Assembly: GCA_024235735.1 (NCBI GenBank)
Contig: JACKLU010000002.1
Span: 248,001-312,000, forward strand
Direction: 5' to 3'
Origin: Burkholderiales bacterium
GTDB lineage: Bacteria; Pseudomonadota; Gammaproteobacteria; Burkholderiales; Nitrosomonadaceae
Length of the DNA stretch: 64,000 bases
Both the position numbers and the translations under genes were made by a program. The notes beneath the pieces were generated by a model. It searched no databases. It was not told the DNA's origin and saw only the letters and a program-made list of their open reading frames with translations. Shown one piece after another: positions 26,799-35,171 of this stretch; within the stretch, counting starts at the first letter, position 1, and the number at the start of each line of letters is the position of its first letter.

Positions 26799-28538
26799 TC
26801 AACGGCTCATCGCTTGACCCTGTGTGATATGAATCATTTGCCGATCAAAAGACCTGAAAGTGAATGAAACGGGTCGTTCCGCATACTCTTCGGTACGTTT
26901 GCGCAGAATTTCGATGGCAATCTGTTCTCCTAGACGCAAACTGCGGGTGTTGTCGGTGCGCCAGTGCACTCCGCCCATGCTGCGCCCCATTGCCACATTG
27001 CTAGCAAGTTTATTCAGCTCGCCACCCACGGTCATGTTTTTCGCATCGCCCCCATTATAAGCACTTGGTGGTTCAAAAAGCTCTCCGCTGTTGTGTGATC
27101 CAGGTTGCAGCAAACCTTGAAGTAAAGGCCCGGGTTCCTTGGTGCGATCGTTGGCTTGCGCAATATCAATGAGTTCCATCAACTTGGCATCTTCGTCAAA
27201 CCAGGCTTTTAATACCGTGACACAAGCTCCAGCGACTGTTGCATGCCCTGCGCCATAGGCTGGATGATTGGGCGAGCCAGCGGAAAACGCCATCGGCAAA
27301 AACAATGTCTCCGTTCCGCCATTCTGGTCTGCATTATGCGCACGGATGCGTTGAGCCGCTTCCGTTTCAGCTACCCAGGCGGGTAATCCGTATTGGCGCT
27401 GCTGACAGTCATGGCCGATACATTGCATTTGTAAGAGGCCGCCGTAAACTTCCGGACGGGCGCGGCGATGCACCAGCCATTTTTGCCGCCAAACAACCTT
27501 GAGCGCGCGGCTGGCAACTTCTGACACCAGGGTCAACAAATCGGGTCCCCCCAGTGTCGCGAAACCGCCTTCTCGCGAATACAGATTTCCGCGGTATGGA
27601 TTACCGCTATCTGTTGGTGCGCCGATGGCGTCCAGAAACAGCGTCGCGTTAAAATAGGCCTGATGCAAAGCATCCCTGTTTACAAAACGCGCGAGATCGC
27701 GCAGGGTCGAAATATATCGGGAAATACCCGCATAATAGGTTTCCCTGTTTGCCAGTTCATCGCCGAAATAGTTACAGGTACCGTAATCTCGGCCAAACTT
27801 GTCTTTTCCGGTATTCTGCGCGCGAAGCCAGTCGCTGTGATTGGTCAGGAAATCTTTTCCACGGATATAAGGCACCTGTTGTTGATCAATCAATTGTACG
27901 CCGTAAGGAATCTGCCGAAGAAAAAACTGACTGACCAGCGGGCCATGCTCCTCATCATGCAAACCACTGCGAAACAAGGTTTGCGGGTTCAACTCCAGTG
28001 ATCCGGTTTTTTCCGGCAGATCCAATCCAAGTTGCAAGCGTCCAGGGGTTGAATCGGATCCCAGCGCTTTATTGAACGCGGTTTTCAGATCACTTATTGC
28101 CGTTGCAACGGTTGCGTTTCCGGCAAAAGAAGCCAGTGGTTCGTCACGCAGTAATGCCATCCAATATAATTCAGTCATTTCAGCTGCCGTGCTATCGGAC
28201 AAAATTTCCGGCGCAGGAGGCATTTCAAGATCCTTTGGATCCGGTCCATGCGTTTCCGTTGCCGCGCCAGCAAGCGGGCTGGTAAATTTCGCCGTGGATT
28301 GGGTATGTTGCATATCACTGTTGGGACTGAACGGAGGAAGCAATGGACCAGCGGACACATCTTCAAAATTTTCTGGCGCACCGGCTTCTATTTCAAGGCA
28401 AGTGCCTTTGAATTTACGATACGCCGCCGGATCGACTTCACCAAACTGATTATGCGGTAAGGTTTTATGAAAATTGCCAATGAAGGGATGTTCACCAGTC
28501 GTCAAAGACTCGTCAATGTTGGGTGTTGGGAATGTCAT
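26799..28538 (-). CDS. Vanadium-dependent haloperoxidase family protein
   Basis: A 579-residue PAP2-fold protein. Expected vanadate ligands are visible: Lys and Arg in WRQKWLVHRRARPE, Gly-His in AYGAGHATVAG (His near residue 432), and Arg and His in GRSMGGVHW, six residues apart as in fungal and algal enzymes. The Ser before Gly-His in classical enzymes is Ala here, which may change halide use. These enzymes oxidise halides with H2O2. No signal peptide is obvious. It lies 357 bases after the peroxidase/P450 run but on the same strand. Confidence 0.87.
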   Translation of the reverse strand: MTFPTPNIDESLTTGEHPFIGNFHKTLPHNQFGEVDPAAYRKFKGTCLEIEAGAPENFEDVSAGPLLPPFSPNSDMQHTQSTAKFTSPLAGAATETHGPDPKDLEMPPAPEILSDSTAAEMTELYWMALLRDEPLASFAGNATVATAISDLKTAFNKALGSDSTPGRLQLGLDLPEKTGSLELNPQTLFRSGLHDEEHGPLVSQFFLRQIPYGVQLIDQQQVPYIRGKDFLTNHSDWLRAQNTGKDKFGRDYGTCNYFGDELANRETYYAGISRYISTLRDLARFVNRDALHQAYFNATLFLDAIGAPTDSGNPYRGNLYSREGGFATLGGPDLLTLVSEVASRALKVVWRQKWLVHRRARPEVYGGLLQMQCIGHDCQQRQYGLPAWVAETEAAQRIRAHNADQNGGTETLFLPMAFSAGSPNHPAYGAGHATVAGACVTVLKAWFDEDAKLMELIDIAQANDRTKEPGPLLQGLLQPGSHNSGELFEPPSAYNGGDAKNMTVGGELNKLASNVAMGRSMGGVHWRTDNTRSLRLGEQIAIEILRKRTEEYAERPVSFTFRSFDRQMIHITQGQAMSR

Positions 28539-28895
28539 GAGCTTTCTCCTAGTAAGTATTTCAGAAAATTTGATAATCAGCGAGATTGACGCTCATCCAC
28601 GGCCTGGATCAGCTTTGCAGTTTATTTAAATGAGCAAGGCCGAAAGACAGCTTCTTTACCGAAGCGTTACATGAATCCCGGTGAACCGCTTGAATCCAGA
28701 AACCCGGCTGTACCTTGTACAACCGCCACACCAGTACAAAATATTGTTTTCTATTTAAAAAACTATCCTCTTATCGTGTGTTGAAAAATTCTACATCCAG
28801 CCGTTCTGTTGTCTTGTGGTAATTCCCACACTAGAGGAGGTGAATTGATCGCTACGAAAGTAATCGAGCAGAATCCGGCTTCCGATCAAATGAGG
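28539..28895. other. Intergenic region before the haloperoxidase gene
   Basis: No supported gene. A long plus-strand open frame that starts here runs antisense to the hydrolase gene at 28896-29672 and looks like a shadow. The gap probably holds a separate haloperoxidase promoter. A GGAGAAAGCTC ribosome site lies at its left edge. Confidence 0.5.
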
Positions 28896-29672
28896 CTAAT
28901 GCTTATCATGAGCCTGCCGCCAGGCAATCGCCCGATAATCAAAGCCTTTGCGGATGGTCGGCTTGATGATATCGAAGAAAGGGGAAATATCAAAATCCTT
29001 GGGCGTAATCAGGCTGTGGTGACGGATGTGGTAAATTTCGGCATAACAATCGGCGCATTGCGGATCGTTCAGCCATTCACGTTTGATTTCCGGCAGGATA
29101 GGGTAGGGTACAGACTGAAAAGCCTGTGCAATGAGTGTCGAGCAGATAGCGCGTGTCGGATCACCGCTGCCCAGCGTCAGCAGGCGGCGGCGGAAACGGG
29201 TCGGCACCGGCGCCAGCGGGAAAAGGTAACGTGCCAGATCAAGAATGTTTTTCAGGTCGTAATGATAGCCAATCCGGTTGACGACAAAATCAACCACACG
29301 CTGACGATCCGCTTCATCCAGACCAACGGGACGGCAAATGCGTGTATTCAGGTGCGCGTAATGCGCCAGCGTAATCGCGCGCACACCTTCTTTGAGATCG
29401 GCTTCGACCAGCACCAGCGGCATCTGCCAGGATTCCTGTGCGGGTAATGCCGCGTCTCCGACATAGATGGCGGCATGTGACCAGGTCGATTGCGTCAGGT
29501 ATTTGATCGGGACGCTCAAGCGCGTGTCGCCATCCACCAGCAGGACATCGGCGGGCTGTAGCGTCGCGCGCAGCATTTCCTGACTGATTGTTGCATATTG
29601 GGCGCTTTTTTTGAGCGGCGAAGTCAGGTATTTCGCCAGCAGGTTTCCGGTAAGTTGCGAAATCCAGTTCAT
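28896..29672 (-). CDS. YiiX/YaeF-like permuted papain-fold hydrolase
   Basis: A 258-residue protein of the NlpC/P60-like, LRAT-related superfamily with circularly permuted order. The catalytic His is in STWSHAAIYVG (near residue 66) and the Cys is in RAICSTLIAQAF (near 176). LQPADVLLVDG precedes the His as in YiiX proteins. Relatives are amidases, peptidases or acyltransferases that act on lipid or peptide substrates. It starts nine bases after the GST-like gene, so it is part of the oxidation operon. Confidence 0.82.
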   Translation of the reverse strand: MNWISQLTGNLLAKYLTSPLKKSAQYATISQEMLRATLQPADVLLVDGDTRLSVPIKYLTQSTWSHAAIYVGDAALPAQESWQMPLVLVEADLKEGVRAITLAHYAHLNTRICRPVGLDEADRQRVVDFVVNRIGYHYDLKNILDLARYLFPLAPVPTRFRRRLLTLGSGDPTRAICSTLIAQAFQSVPYPILPEIKREWLNDPQCADCYAEIYHIRHHSLITPKDFDISPFFDIIKPTIRKGFDYRAIAWRQAHDKH

Positions 29673-29681
29673 TCAGGAAGA

Positions 29682-30479
29682 CTATGAATGGGTGGCGGGT
29701 ATTGTAATGTAACGTTCTTCTGCGTAGAGCCGGAGAATATGTTTTCCGGCAACGGTCTGGCGCATTGCGCTGATAATTTCTTGTAACGCCTTGGGAAATT
29801 CGTCAAAGGTCGGAATGGCGCCCTGTTCAAATTGGTCGCCGCCGTAGTTGGCGGGTAATACCAGTGGCGCGCCGCTGACGGCAAAAGCCAGGTCGGCCAG
29901 TGTCAGTGTGTCGCCGTAGAGATACCTGCGTCCATCGGACAATATCTGATCGACTTCCTGAAAAATATCCCGGATCAGGCGCAGTGCCTTATCCGCTGCG
30001 GGCATGCCCAGATTTTGCGACTTCCAGATCATTTTTTTCGGAATCGTATAGCCGTATTTGACAAAGCAGCGCTCAAACCAGGGGCTGCTCAACGTGAGCG
30101 GGCGAATCATGATGGCCTTGTGCGGCAGCAGATTGGTGTAAGCCCATTCGACAACGGCGTGACCCAGCTCAGAGTTGTAGCGGTGCCAGCTGTAGTCCAT
30201 TTCGCGAGACAACGAATCCGGAATCAGTTTCTTTTCCGCAGCCGCCTGCGCGTCATAATGATGGATAACATCGCGCACACTGGTCAGTTTGATGTCGCCA
30301 TCGCGACACAGTACCAGGCTCTTACCGCCAGCCAGCTTGTTCAGCAGGAAATAAAAGGGCAACGTATGCCGGTGTTCCTTGAACGGAATGCCGTAATAAA
30401 ACAGCACCCAGCGATTCAGTTCGGCATCGGCGCTGGGTGAGAAGGAAAGTACGTGAACAGGTTTTTTGTCGGTGCTCAT
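29682..30479 (-). CDS. Glutathione S-transferase-like protein
   Basis: A 265-residue two-domain protein. The N-terminal thioredoxin-like part holds SFSPSADAELNRWVLFYYGI, with Ser where GSTs activate glutathione. The C-terminal helical domain has YLYGDTLTLADLAFAVSGAPL, the conserved N-capping and Asp motif of GSTs. It lies between the P450 (60-base gap) and the papain-like hydrolase (9-base gap). It may conjugate or isomerise a reactive product, such as an epoxide or hydroperoxide made by its neighbours; that is inference. Confidence 0.82.
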   Translation of the reverse strand: MSTDKKPVHVLSFSPSADAELNRWVLFYYGIPFKEHRHTLPFYFLLNKLAGGKSLVLCRDGDIKLTSVRDVIHHYDAQAAAEKKLIPDSLSREMDYSWHRYNSELGHAVVEWAYTNLLPHKAIMIRPLTLSSPWFERCFVKYGYTIPKKMIWKSQNLGMPAADKALRLIRDIFQEVDQILSDGRRYLYGDTLTLADLAFAVSGAPLVLPANYGGDQFEQGAIPTFDEFPKALQEIISAMRQTVAGKHILRLYAEERYITIPATHS

Positions 30480-30539
30480 TTTTCTCCAGTAGTGTGATCC
30501 AGATGTGCATCAATGCAACAGACTGGCGCGGTGAACAAA

Positions 30540-31739
30540 TTAATGGTCGTATTCGATTTCCAGACTGACCGGGAAGGGATCCTCAACTTTCATATCGGCA
30601 ACGCGGCGCAGATTGGGCTGTTTCAGTACGGCTTTAACGATACTTGGAATCTGGGTCAGGTTGATATACTGGCCGAAACAGGTATGCAGGCCAAAGCCGA
30701 AATGCATATAGTTGTAGGCAGGGCGGTCGAGCTCGAATTTACGGGGGTTTTTGATTTTGCGTCCGTCCATCATGGCTGATTGCGTTGCCGCGAGTACCCG
30801 GGCGCCTTTTGGAATTTTTGTCGAGCGCAACGTACCTTTCGCGATCACATAATCTTCCGCGCATACGCGCTGAATGCCCGCTGCAAAAGGATTTAAGCGC
30901 AGACTTTCCTGGACAAACTGAATCAGTTTGTCGTCTTCATCGGCGCGCGCGGCCTGTTGCGCCACAACCATCAGTTCCGGATTGTTGAACAGATGATTGA
31001 GTGTGACGGCAGCGCATTTCGATGTGGTCGGAATGGCGCCGATAATCAGTCCGATCAGATTGTTACGTATATCCACATCGGTCATTCCGGGCATGCCAGC
31101 TGACTGAAGCTTCAGACAGCGGTTCAGAACATCGTCTTTGTCGACCGGCGTCATTTTCCGCTCAGCGATAGCCTGATCGAGATAGTTGCGTGTCTGTTCG
31201 GCGGCGCGAAGCGCTTTTGCTTCAACCGCCGGATCATCCGGATAAAACAGATACTGAAACATGATCGTGGCGGCATCGGCAAATTCGGTTTCATTCCAGC
31301 CCGGCGTGCCGAAGTACTCTCCAATGAGACGTGTCGGAACCACGCGCGTCAGTTGCTGAACGGCATCCATCCGGCCGCCGGCGGATTTGACAATGGCTTC
31401 ACTGTTCTGGTCGACAAAAGGCTTGATGATGTCGGTGATATCTTCACGGCGCGCCGCAATGCGCATGTTGGAAACATCGCGCGTATACTGATCGGTATTT
31501 TCCATGCCCAGGAAGAAGTTGCTGCCGCCGGTGACTTTGTGCATTTTTTCGGCATAAGGCACCCGGAAAACCCAATCATGATTCAATACTTCTACGACAT
31601 CCTCAAATCGGGTAACCACTGCGTTGCCCTTGAAGACGACAGTGGGCTTGACGACGCGCAGTATGGCAAAAATGCTGTCCAGATGCACGAGCGCCCACTG
31701 CGTCAGTTTTTCCTGTAATGATTTTGTCTCTTTAGCCAT
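30540..31739 (-). CDS. Cytochrome P450 lacking the acid of the I-helix acid-alcohol pair
   Basis: A 399-residue soluble P450. The haem Cys is in HFGFGLHTCFGQYI (near residue 355) and the ExxR motif in ESLRLNPFAAG. The I-helix reads LIIGAIPTTSKCAAVTLNHL (near 230-250): Pro stands where monooxygenases have Asp or Glu before Thr. P450s without that acid often use peroxides or rearrange hydroperoxides instead of activating O2. No ferredoxin or reductase gene is near, which agrees. It lies between DyP and GST genes. Confidence 0.92.
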   Translation of the reverse strand: MAKETKSLQEKLTQWALVHLDSIFAILRVVKPTVVFKGNAVVTRFEDVVEVLNHDWVFRVPYAEKMHKVTGGSNFFLGMENTDQYTRDVSNMRIAARREDITDIIKPFVDQNSEAIVKSAGGRMDAVQQLTRVVPTRLIGEYFGTPGWNETEFADAATIMFQYLFYPDDPAVEAKALRAAEQTRNYLDQAIAERKMTPVDKDDVLNRCLKLQSAGMPGMTDVDIRNNLIGLIIGAIPTTSKCAAVTLNHLFNNPELMVVAQQAARADEDDKLIQFVQESLRLNPFAAGIQRVCAEDYVIAKGTLRSTKIPKGARVLAATQSAMMDGRKIKNPRKFELDRPAYNYMHFGFGLHTCFGQYINLTQIPSIVKAVLKQPNLRRVADMKVEDPFPVSLEIEYDH

Positions 31740-31806
31740 GATTCCAACTCCCGTGATGTAATGAACAAAGAGTGTATTGATTCGGTATAGGCATCCGCAG
31801 CCACAA

Positions 31807-31830
31807 TCGTTTCAACAGCCTGTTAAACGC
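31807..31830. repeat. Imperfect palindrome resembling the MITE ends
   Basis: CGTTTAACAGGCTGTTGAAACG on the minus strand directly follows the DyP stop codon. It is a near-palindrome and resembles the terminal repeats of the elements at 7511-7726 and 52235-52320 (TAACAGGTTRTTGAAAA). It may be a leftover end or a weak hairpin terminator. Confidence 0.35.
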
Positions 31831-33350
31831 TAGGTCGGATCAACCATGCCTGCCGCGATCAGTTTCAACGCGGTTATGCTTGGTATGAAAAAGTAATCCC
31901 CGCCGCGAGTTTCAACCAGGCGTGGAATGTTGTTGATGAAATGCGGCGGCTTGCCGGAACCGGGTTCGACCTGTAGAACAACCTTGCCGGGATGGCTGGC
32001 ATCGTGATTACCCAGTAAAACTTCCTTGTCATTGCCTTCCTTGAAGTCATTGGCATAGTTGATCCATTGCTGCTGGACAAATTCGAATTGCCGCTGAATG
32101 TCCGCGTTGAGCGCCATGAAGATGATGCCGTGATTGCCGTCATCCCGGGAGGTGTCTTTGACGCTGCCGTAAGGCAATCCGCGCCGCAAAATCCTGCGCC
32201 GGTTGACGAGAGCGCCTGGTGTCTCGTAGGCGCCGGTTACGCCGTATTCCAGCGAACCGCGCGGATTAATGCGCCGCAGGTGCGCGCTGTAAGGACATTT
32301 AGCACCATGAATATCGTCGTTGTAGGTAAAGTCGGTCAGCATGCGTTTTTGTCCGGCAAAATCAGCGGCTTCAAACGCTTTGTCCCACTCTGTCTTGCTG
32401 GCGTCATCAGGCGCTTTGACAATGGGCGCGCCATTGTCGCGCCAGCGTCCGGCAAATTTTGCAGCCAGCATTTCCTTGCTGCCAGGAAAGCTTTTACTCT
32501 GTTCGTCGAGAAAGCGATTGAAGGTGCCAACGTTTTCATGCAGTTTGCGATAAACCATGTAGGTGCCGTTACGCGCCAGCAGCATCGGCGAGGGTGATGT
32601 TTTGGGATATTCCATGGCTTCGTCAACATGACCGAGTAGAAACTCGCCGGTTGCCAAAGGCGCCCAGCTGCCGTCGCGCATCAATTTGCCGCGCCCTAGG
32701 ACACGCGCGGATAGATTGGTTTGTCCTTCAAAAACCGGATCACCGATACCATCGGTATAACCGAAGTGTTCCTTGGGCGTGGGGTTACCGGCTTCATCGT
32801 ACAACACGCTGGCCTCCTGGTAAGGCAAATCATCTTCTCCCGCATCACCCCGGTGGCCGGTCAGCAGTGTTACGCCGTCACCGGAAGCTTCGACCTGCTG
32901 CACAACCCAGTTATAACGTTCGATTAATGCTTCTGTATTCTGCGCGTTGATCGACATCCAGATGTGAACCCGCTCTTTCCAGATAGGATCCCATTTTTCC
33001 GGGTCACTAGGGCCATCGTCGCCGAGAATATCCTTGCGCTTTGCCATACCCATCATGAAATCTTCCGGAAAACCTCTGAGCGATGCGGTGGGCAGTTCTA
33101 ATGCTTTCAGCCCGACATAGGTGAAGGCGATATTCGTGGTGGCTATCGGTTTTTCGACAGCAGGACCAGCACCGGATTTGTCCCAGGAGATAGCTGTGGT
33201 GACTTTTGTCGTAATGGCGGCAACAAATTTGCGACCTTTGTCACCATCGTTGATCCGCAAAAACAGGTAGCGTGCTTTCTGATAATTATATGCACCGTAG
33301 GCCTTGATAATGTTTCCCTGAATGTCAGTTAAATCGAGATCTTTTGTCAT
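31830..33350 (-). CDS. DyP-type haem peroxidase
   Basis: A 506-residue peroxidase of the large, fungal-like DyP subgroup. The GxxDG motif is HFGYTDGIGDPVFEG (near residue 198), with the catalytic Asp. The proximal His is in CPYSAHLRRINPRG (near 353) and the distal Arg region is RRRILRRGLPYG. The N-terminus DLTDIQGNIIKAYG is typical. No signal or Tat motif, so it acts in the cytosol unless packaged. It uses H2O2 to oxidise organic substrates. Adjacent to a peroxide-type P450 (90-base gap). Confidence 0.93.
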   Translation of the reverse strand: MTKDLDLTDIQGNIIKAYGAYNYQKARYLFLRINDGDKGRKFVAAITTKVTTAISWDKSGAGPAVEKPIATTNIAFTYVGLKALELPTASLRGFPEDFMMGMAKRKDILGDDGPSDPEKWDPIWKERVHIWMSINAQNTEALIERYNWVVQQVEASGDGVTLLTGHRGDAGEDDLPYQEASVLYDEAGNPTPKEHFGYTDGIGDPVFEGQTNLSARVLGRGKLMRDGSWAPLATGEFLLGHVDEAMEYPKTSPSPMLLARNGTYMVYRKLHENVGTFNRFLDEQSKSFPGSKEMLAAKFAGRWRDNGAPIVKAPDDASKTEWDKAFEAADFAGQKRMLTDFTYNDDIHGAKCPYSAHLRRINPRGSLEYGVTGAYETPGALVNRRRILRRGLPYGSVKDTSRDDGNHGIIFMALNADIQRQFEFVQQQWINYANDFKEGNDKEVLLGNHDASHPGKVVLQVEPGSGKPPHFINNIPRLVETRGGDYFFIPSITALKLIAAGMVDPT

Positions 33351-33421
33351 GGTGAACCGTTCCTGTGAGGGTTTGATTTTGTAGCGGGTTATCAGTGACG
33401 GGAATCATGTGAAAGCACCCG

Positions 33422-34129
33422 TCAAGGCGTTGATTTCGCCGGTGGCCATGTCGGCGCAGTCAAGTTGTCGGGTTGTACACGCGCTATAAATGCTTTGAAA
33501 TCCTGCTGGATTTCAGCCGCGCTTTTTCCTTGATGCGCCATGGCGAATTGAGTGAATTCCTGCTTCAGATAAAGCGCTTTCAGTTGTTCCTGCAGTGAAT
33601 CATCCGTCGATCCATTAAAGAACAGACTGGCCTCAAGCTGACATTTTTTAATATAAGCAATAAAACCGGCGCAATCGGTGATTTTGTCGAATGCCACGCA
33701 ATGTTCCCAGATATGGCGCACATCACGCTGCGTTCCTTGATGGTCAGTGTAAGACCACTTTTCCCACATGCCGGTGAGATAAGCGTCCAGGTCGCCGTGA
33801 AAATTGCTCGAGAAAACCAGATATTTCGATTTCAGATGATCTTTGCGCGGCAGCGCTTTTTTACGCGCGGAATCGGAAAAAATGGATGTGATATCTGAAA
33901 AATTGAAGATTGAATCATTGGCGGGCAGCGATTCGTAAAATACGTCATCCAGAATAAACAGCCGTGCCAGGTAAGTGTTAGGCACTTTAGCCAACGGGCT
34001 TTGCTCATGGATTGGCAAACGCATGCAGCGTTCGCGCGTGATGTCGGCAAAGGAAGTTTCGCCGACAGCGCCGTTTTTGATGGGCGACAAGACAGTCAAT
34101 GCGGTTGCGTTACCACTTTTTGTAGCCAT
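33422..34129 (-). CDS. Unknown protein, paralogue of the next gene (DyP-linked)
   Basis: A 235-residue protein not assigned. It shares with the 213-residue neighbour a motif SSNFHGDLDAYLTG and, about 60 residues later, FIAYIKKCQLEASLFFNG. Between them both have a conserved Trp. The second half of each is helical and ends with a KSAAEIQQDF-type stretch. No signal peptide. It precedes the DyP gene by 71 bases. It may be a subunit or partner enzyme of the pathway. Confidence 0.7.
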   Translation of the reverse strand: MATKSGNATALTVLSPIKNGAVGETSFADITRERCMRLPIHEQSPLAKVPNTYLARLFILDDVFYESLPANDSIFNFSDITSIFSDSARKKALPRKDHLKSKYLVFSSNFHGDLDAYLTGMWEKWSYTDHQGTQRDVRHIWEHCVAFDKITDCAGFIAYIKKCQLEASLFFNGSTDDSLQEQLKALYLKQEFTQFAMAHQGKSAAEIQQDFKAFIARVQPDNLTAPTWPPAKSTP

Positions 34130-34167
34130 ATTGAGCTTCCTTTTTGAGGTTGGCGTGATTGACAGGA

Positions 34168-34809
34168 TCAGAATCGAGTCTGTTCGTAGCGTTTTTTGAC
34201 TTCGTAAGACGACAGGCTGACGATCGGCGTGGGTTTCATGTCGCCGAAATGATGTTGCAGATCGTTGAGCAGCCGGTAGTAGTCCTGCAGAAAATCCTCG
34301 GGTGATTTGTCGCTGGATTCGGCGTTGAAGCGGGTCAGCGCTTTTTTGATTTTTTGCGCCGATTTGACATCGTTGGATGCCGCCATGGGGTAGGCGTTGT
34401 AATAATGCGCTGTATCGATCTGGTTATGCCGGATATAGTTGTGAAAGGGTGTCAGTGGAACGGATTTGGGATAACGAATATTCCATTTCCAGAACAGGTC
34501 GAGTCCAGAAGGTATGGCAAATGTGAATGAATCGACATACTGATCCCAGCTGCCATTGAAGTTACTGAAAAAAAGCATGTAGGCATAGTGCAGATCTTCT
34601 TTGGGTTGACTTGAATCAAGATGGGGAAAACCATCTCTGGGAATAATGACCCATCGGGCATAGTGAATGAGAGACAAGGTCTGCAATCCTTTCAGCGTAC
34701 TGGGCAGCACAGTTGCAGCTTTAAAGAACAGCTTGTTTGTCCAGGTTGTGTACCAGCGTATCGGGGTGATCACGTTCATGGCATAGGCTTTACCAGCTAT
34801 GTTCGACAT
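34168..34809 (-). CDS. Unknown protein, first gene of the DyP/P450 operon
   Basis: A 213-residue protein not assigned. It has FFSNFNGSWDQYVDSF and FHNYIRHNQIDTAHYYNAYP, which line up with the paralogue at 33422-34129. An internal Arg/Trp/Tyr-rich region (HYARWVIIPRDGFP) precedes the motif. No signal peptide. It starts the minus-strand run that continues with DyP, P450, GST and hydrolase genes (gaps of 9-90 bases). Its order suggests an essential step, not a bystander. Confidence 0.7.
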   Translation of the reverse strand: MSNIAGKAYAMNVITPIRWYTTWTNKLFFKAATVLPSTLKGLQTLSLIHYARWVIIPRDGFPHLDSSQPKEDLHYAYMLFFSNFNGSWDQYVDSFTFAIPSGLDLFWKWNIRYPKSVPLTPFHNYIRHNQIDTAHYYNAYPMAASNDVKSAQKIKKALTRFNAESSDKSPEDFLQDYYRLLNDLQHHFGDMKPTPIVSLSSYEVKKRYEQTRF

Positions 34810-35171
34810 AACAGCTCCTTGATGGGTTGATGATTAGTCTGCTTTTTTATTTTGCTCGATGTGCTTCTTCTCTTTTCTGGCTTTTGGTGGAAGAAATGTA
34901 ACAAATGTAACTTTTACAACATGCATCTGCTGTCAGCTGTTCAACCGTCAGAGTGCAGCCTTAAAGAACATGCTTGCGGCAATGGATTGCGTTTGATCTT
35001 ATGCTTTTCCTGCTTCAAAGCATCTTAATATGTAAAAGCAGTTCGCGCAACAACTATGGATTGACATATGCAACCTGTCGATCTGTATATCGTGCGGAAG
35101 TTGCCTCAATTGTTTTTTGTGACAAGCATTGATTCTCAATGACTGCGTAGACTGCCAACAGCTCAAAATTA
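34810..35171. other. AT-rich promoter region of the oxidation operon
   Basis: No gene is supported. It separates the stop of the repeat-rich outer-membrane gene from the start of the DyP/P450 run and should hold the promoter of that run. A small CATTGA/TCAATG inverted repeat sits at 35127-35141, near the 3' end of the outer-membrane gene, without a T run. Confidence 0.5.

Noticed and set aside
28809..29447. 212-codon plus-strand frame
   Set aside because: Most of it is antisense to the YiiX-like hydrolase, which has clear catalytic motifs. No family features in the frame itself.
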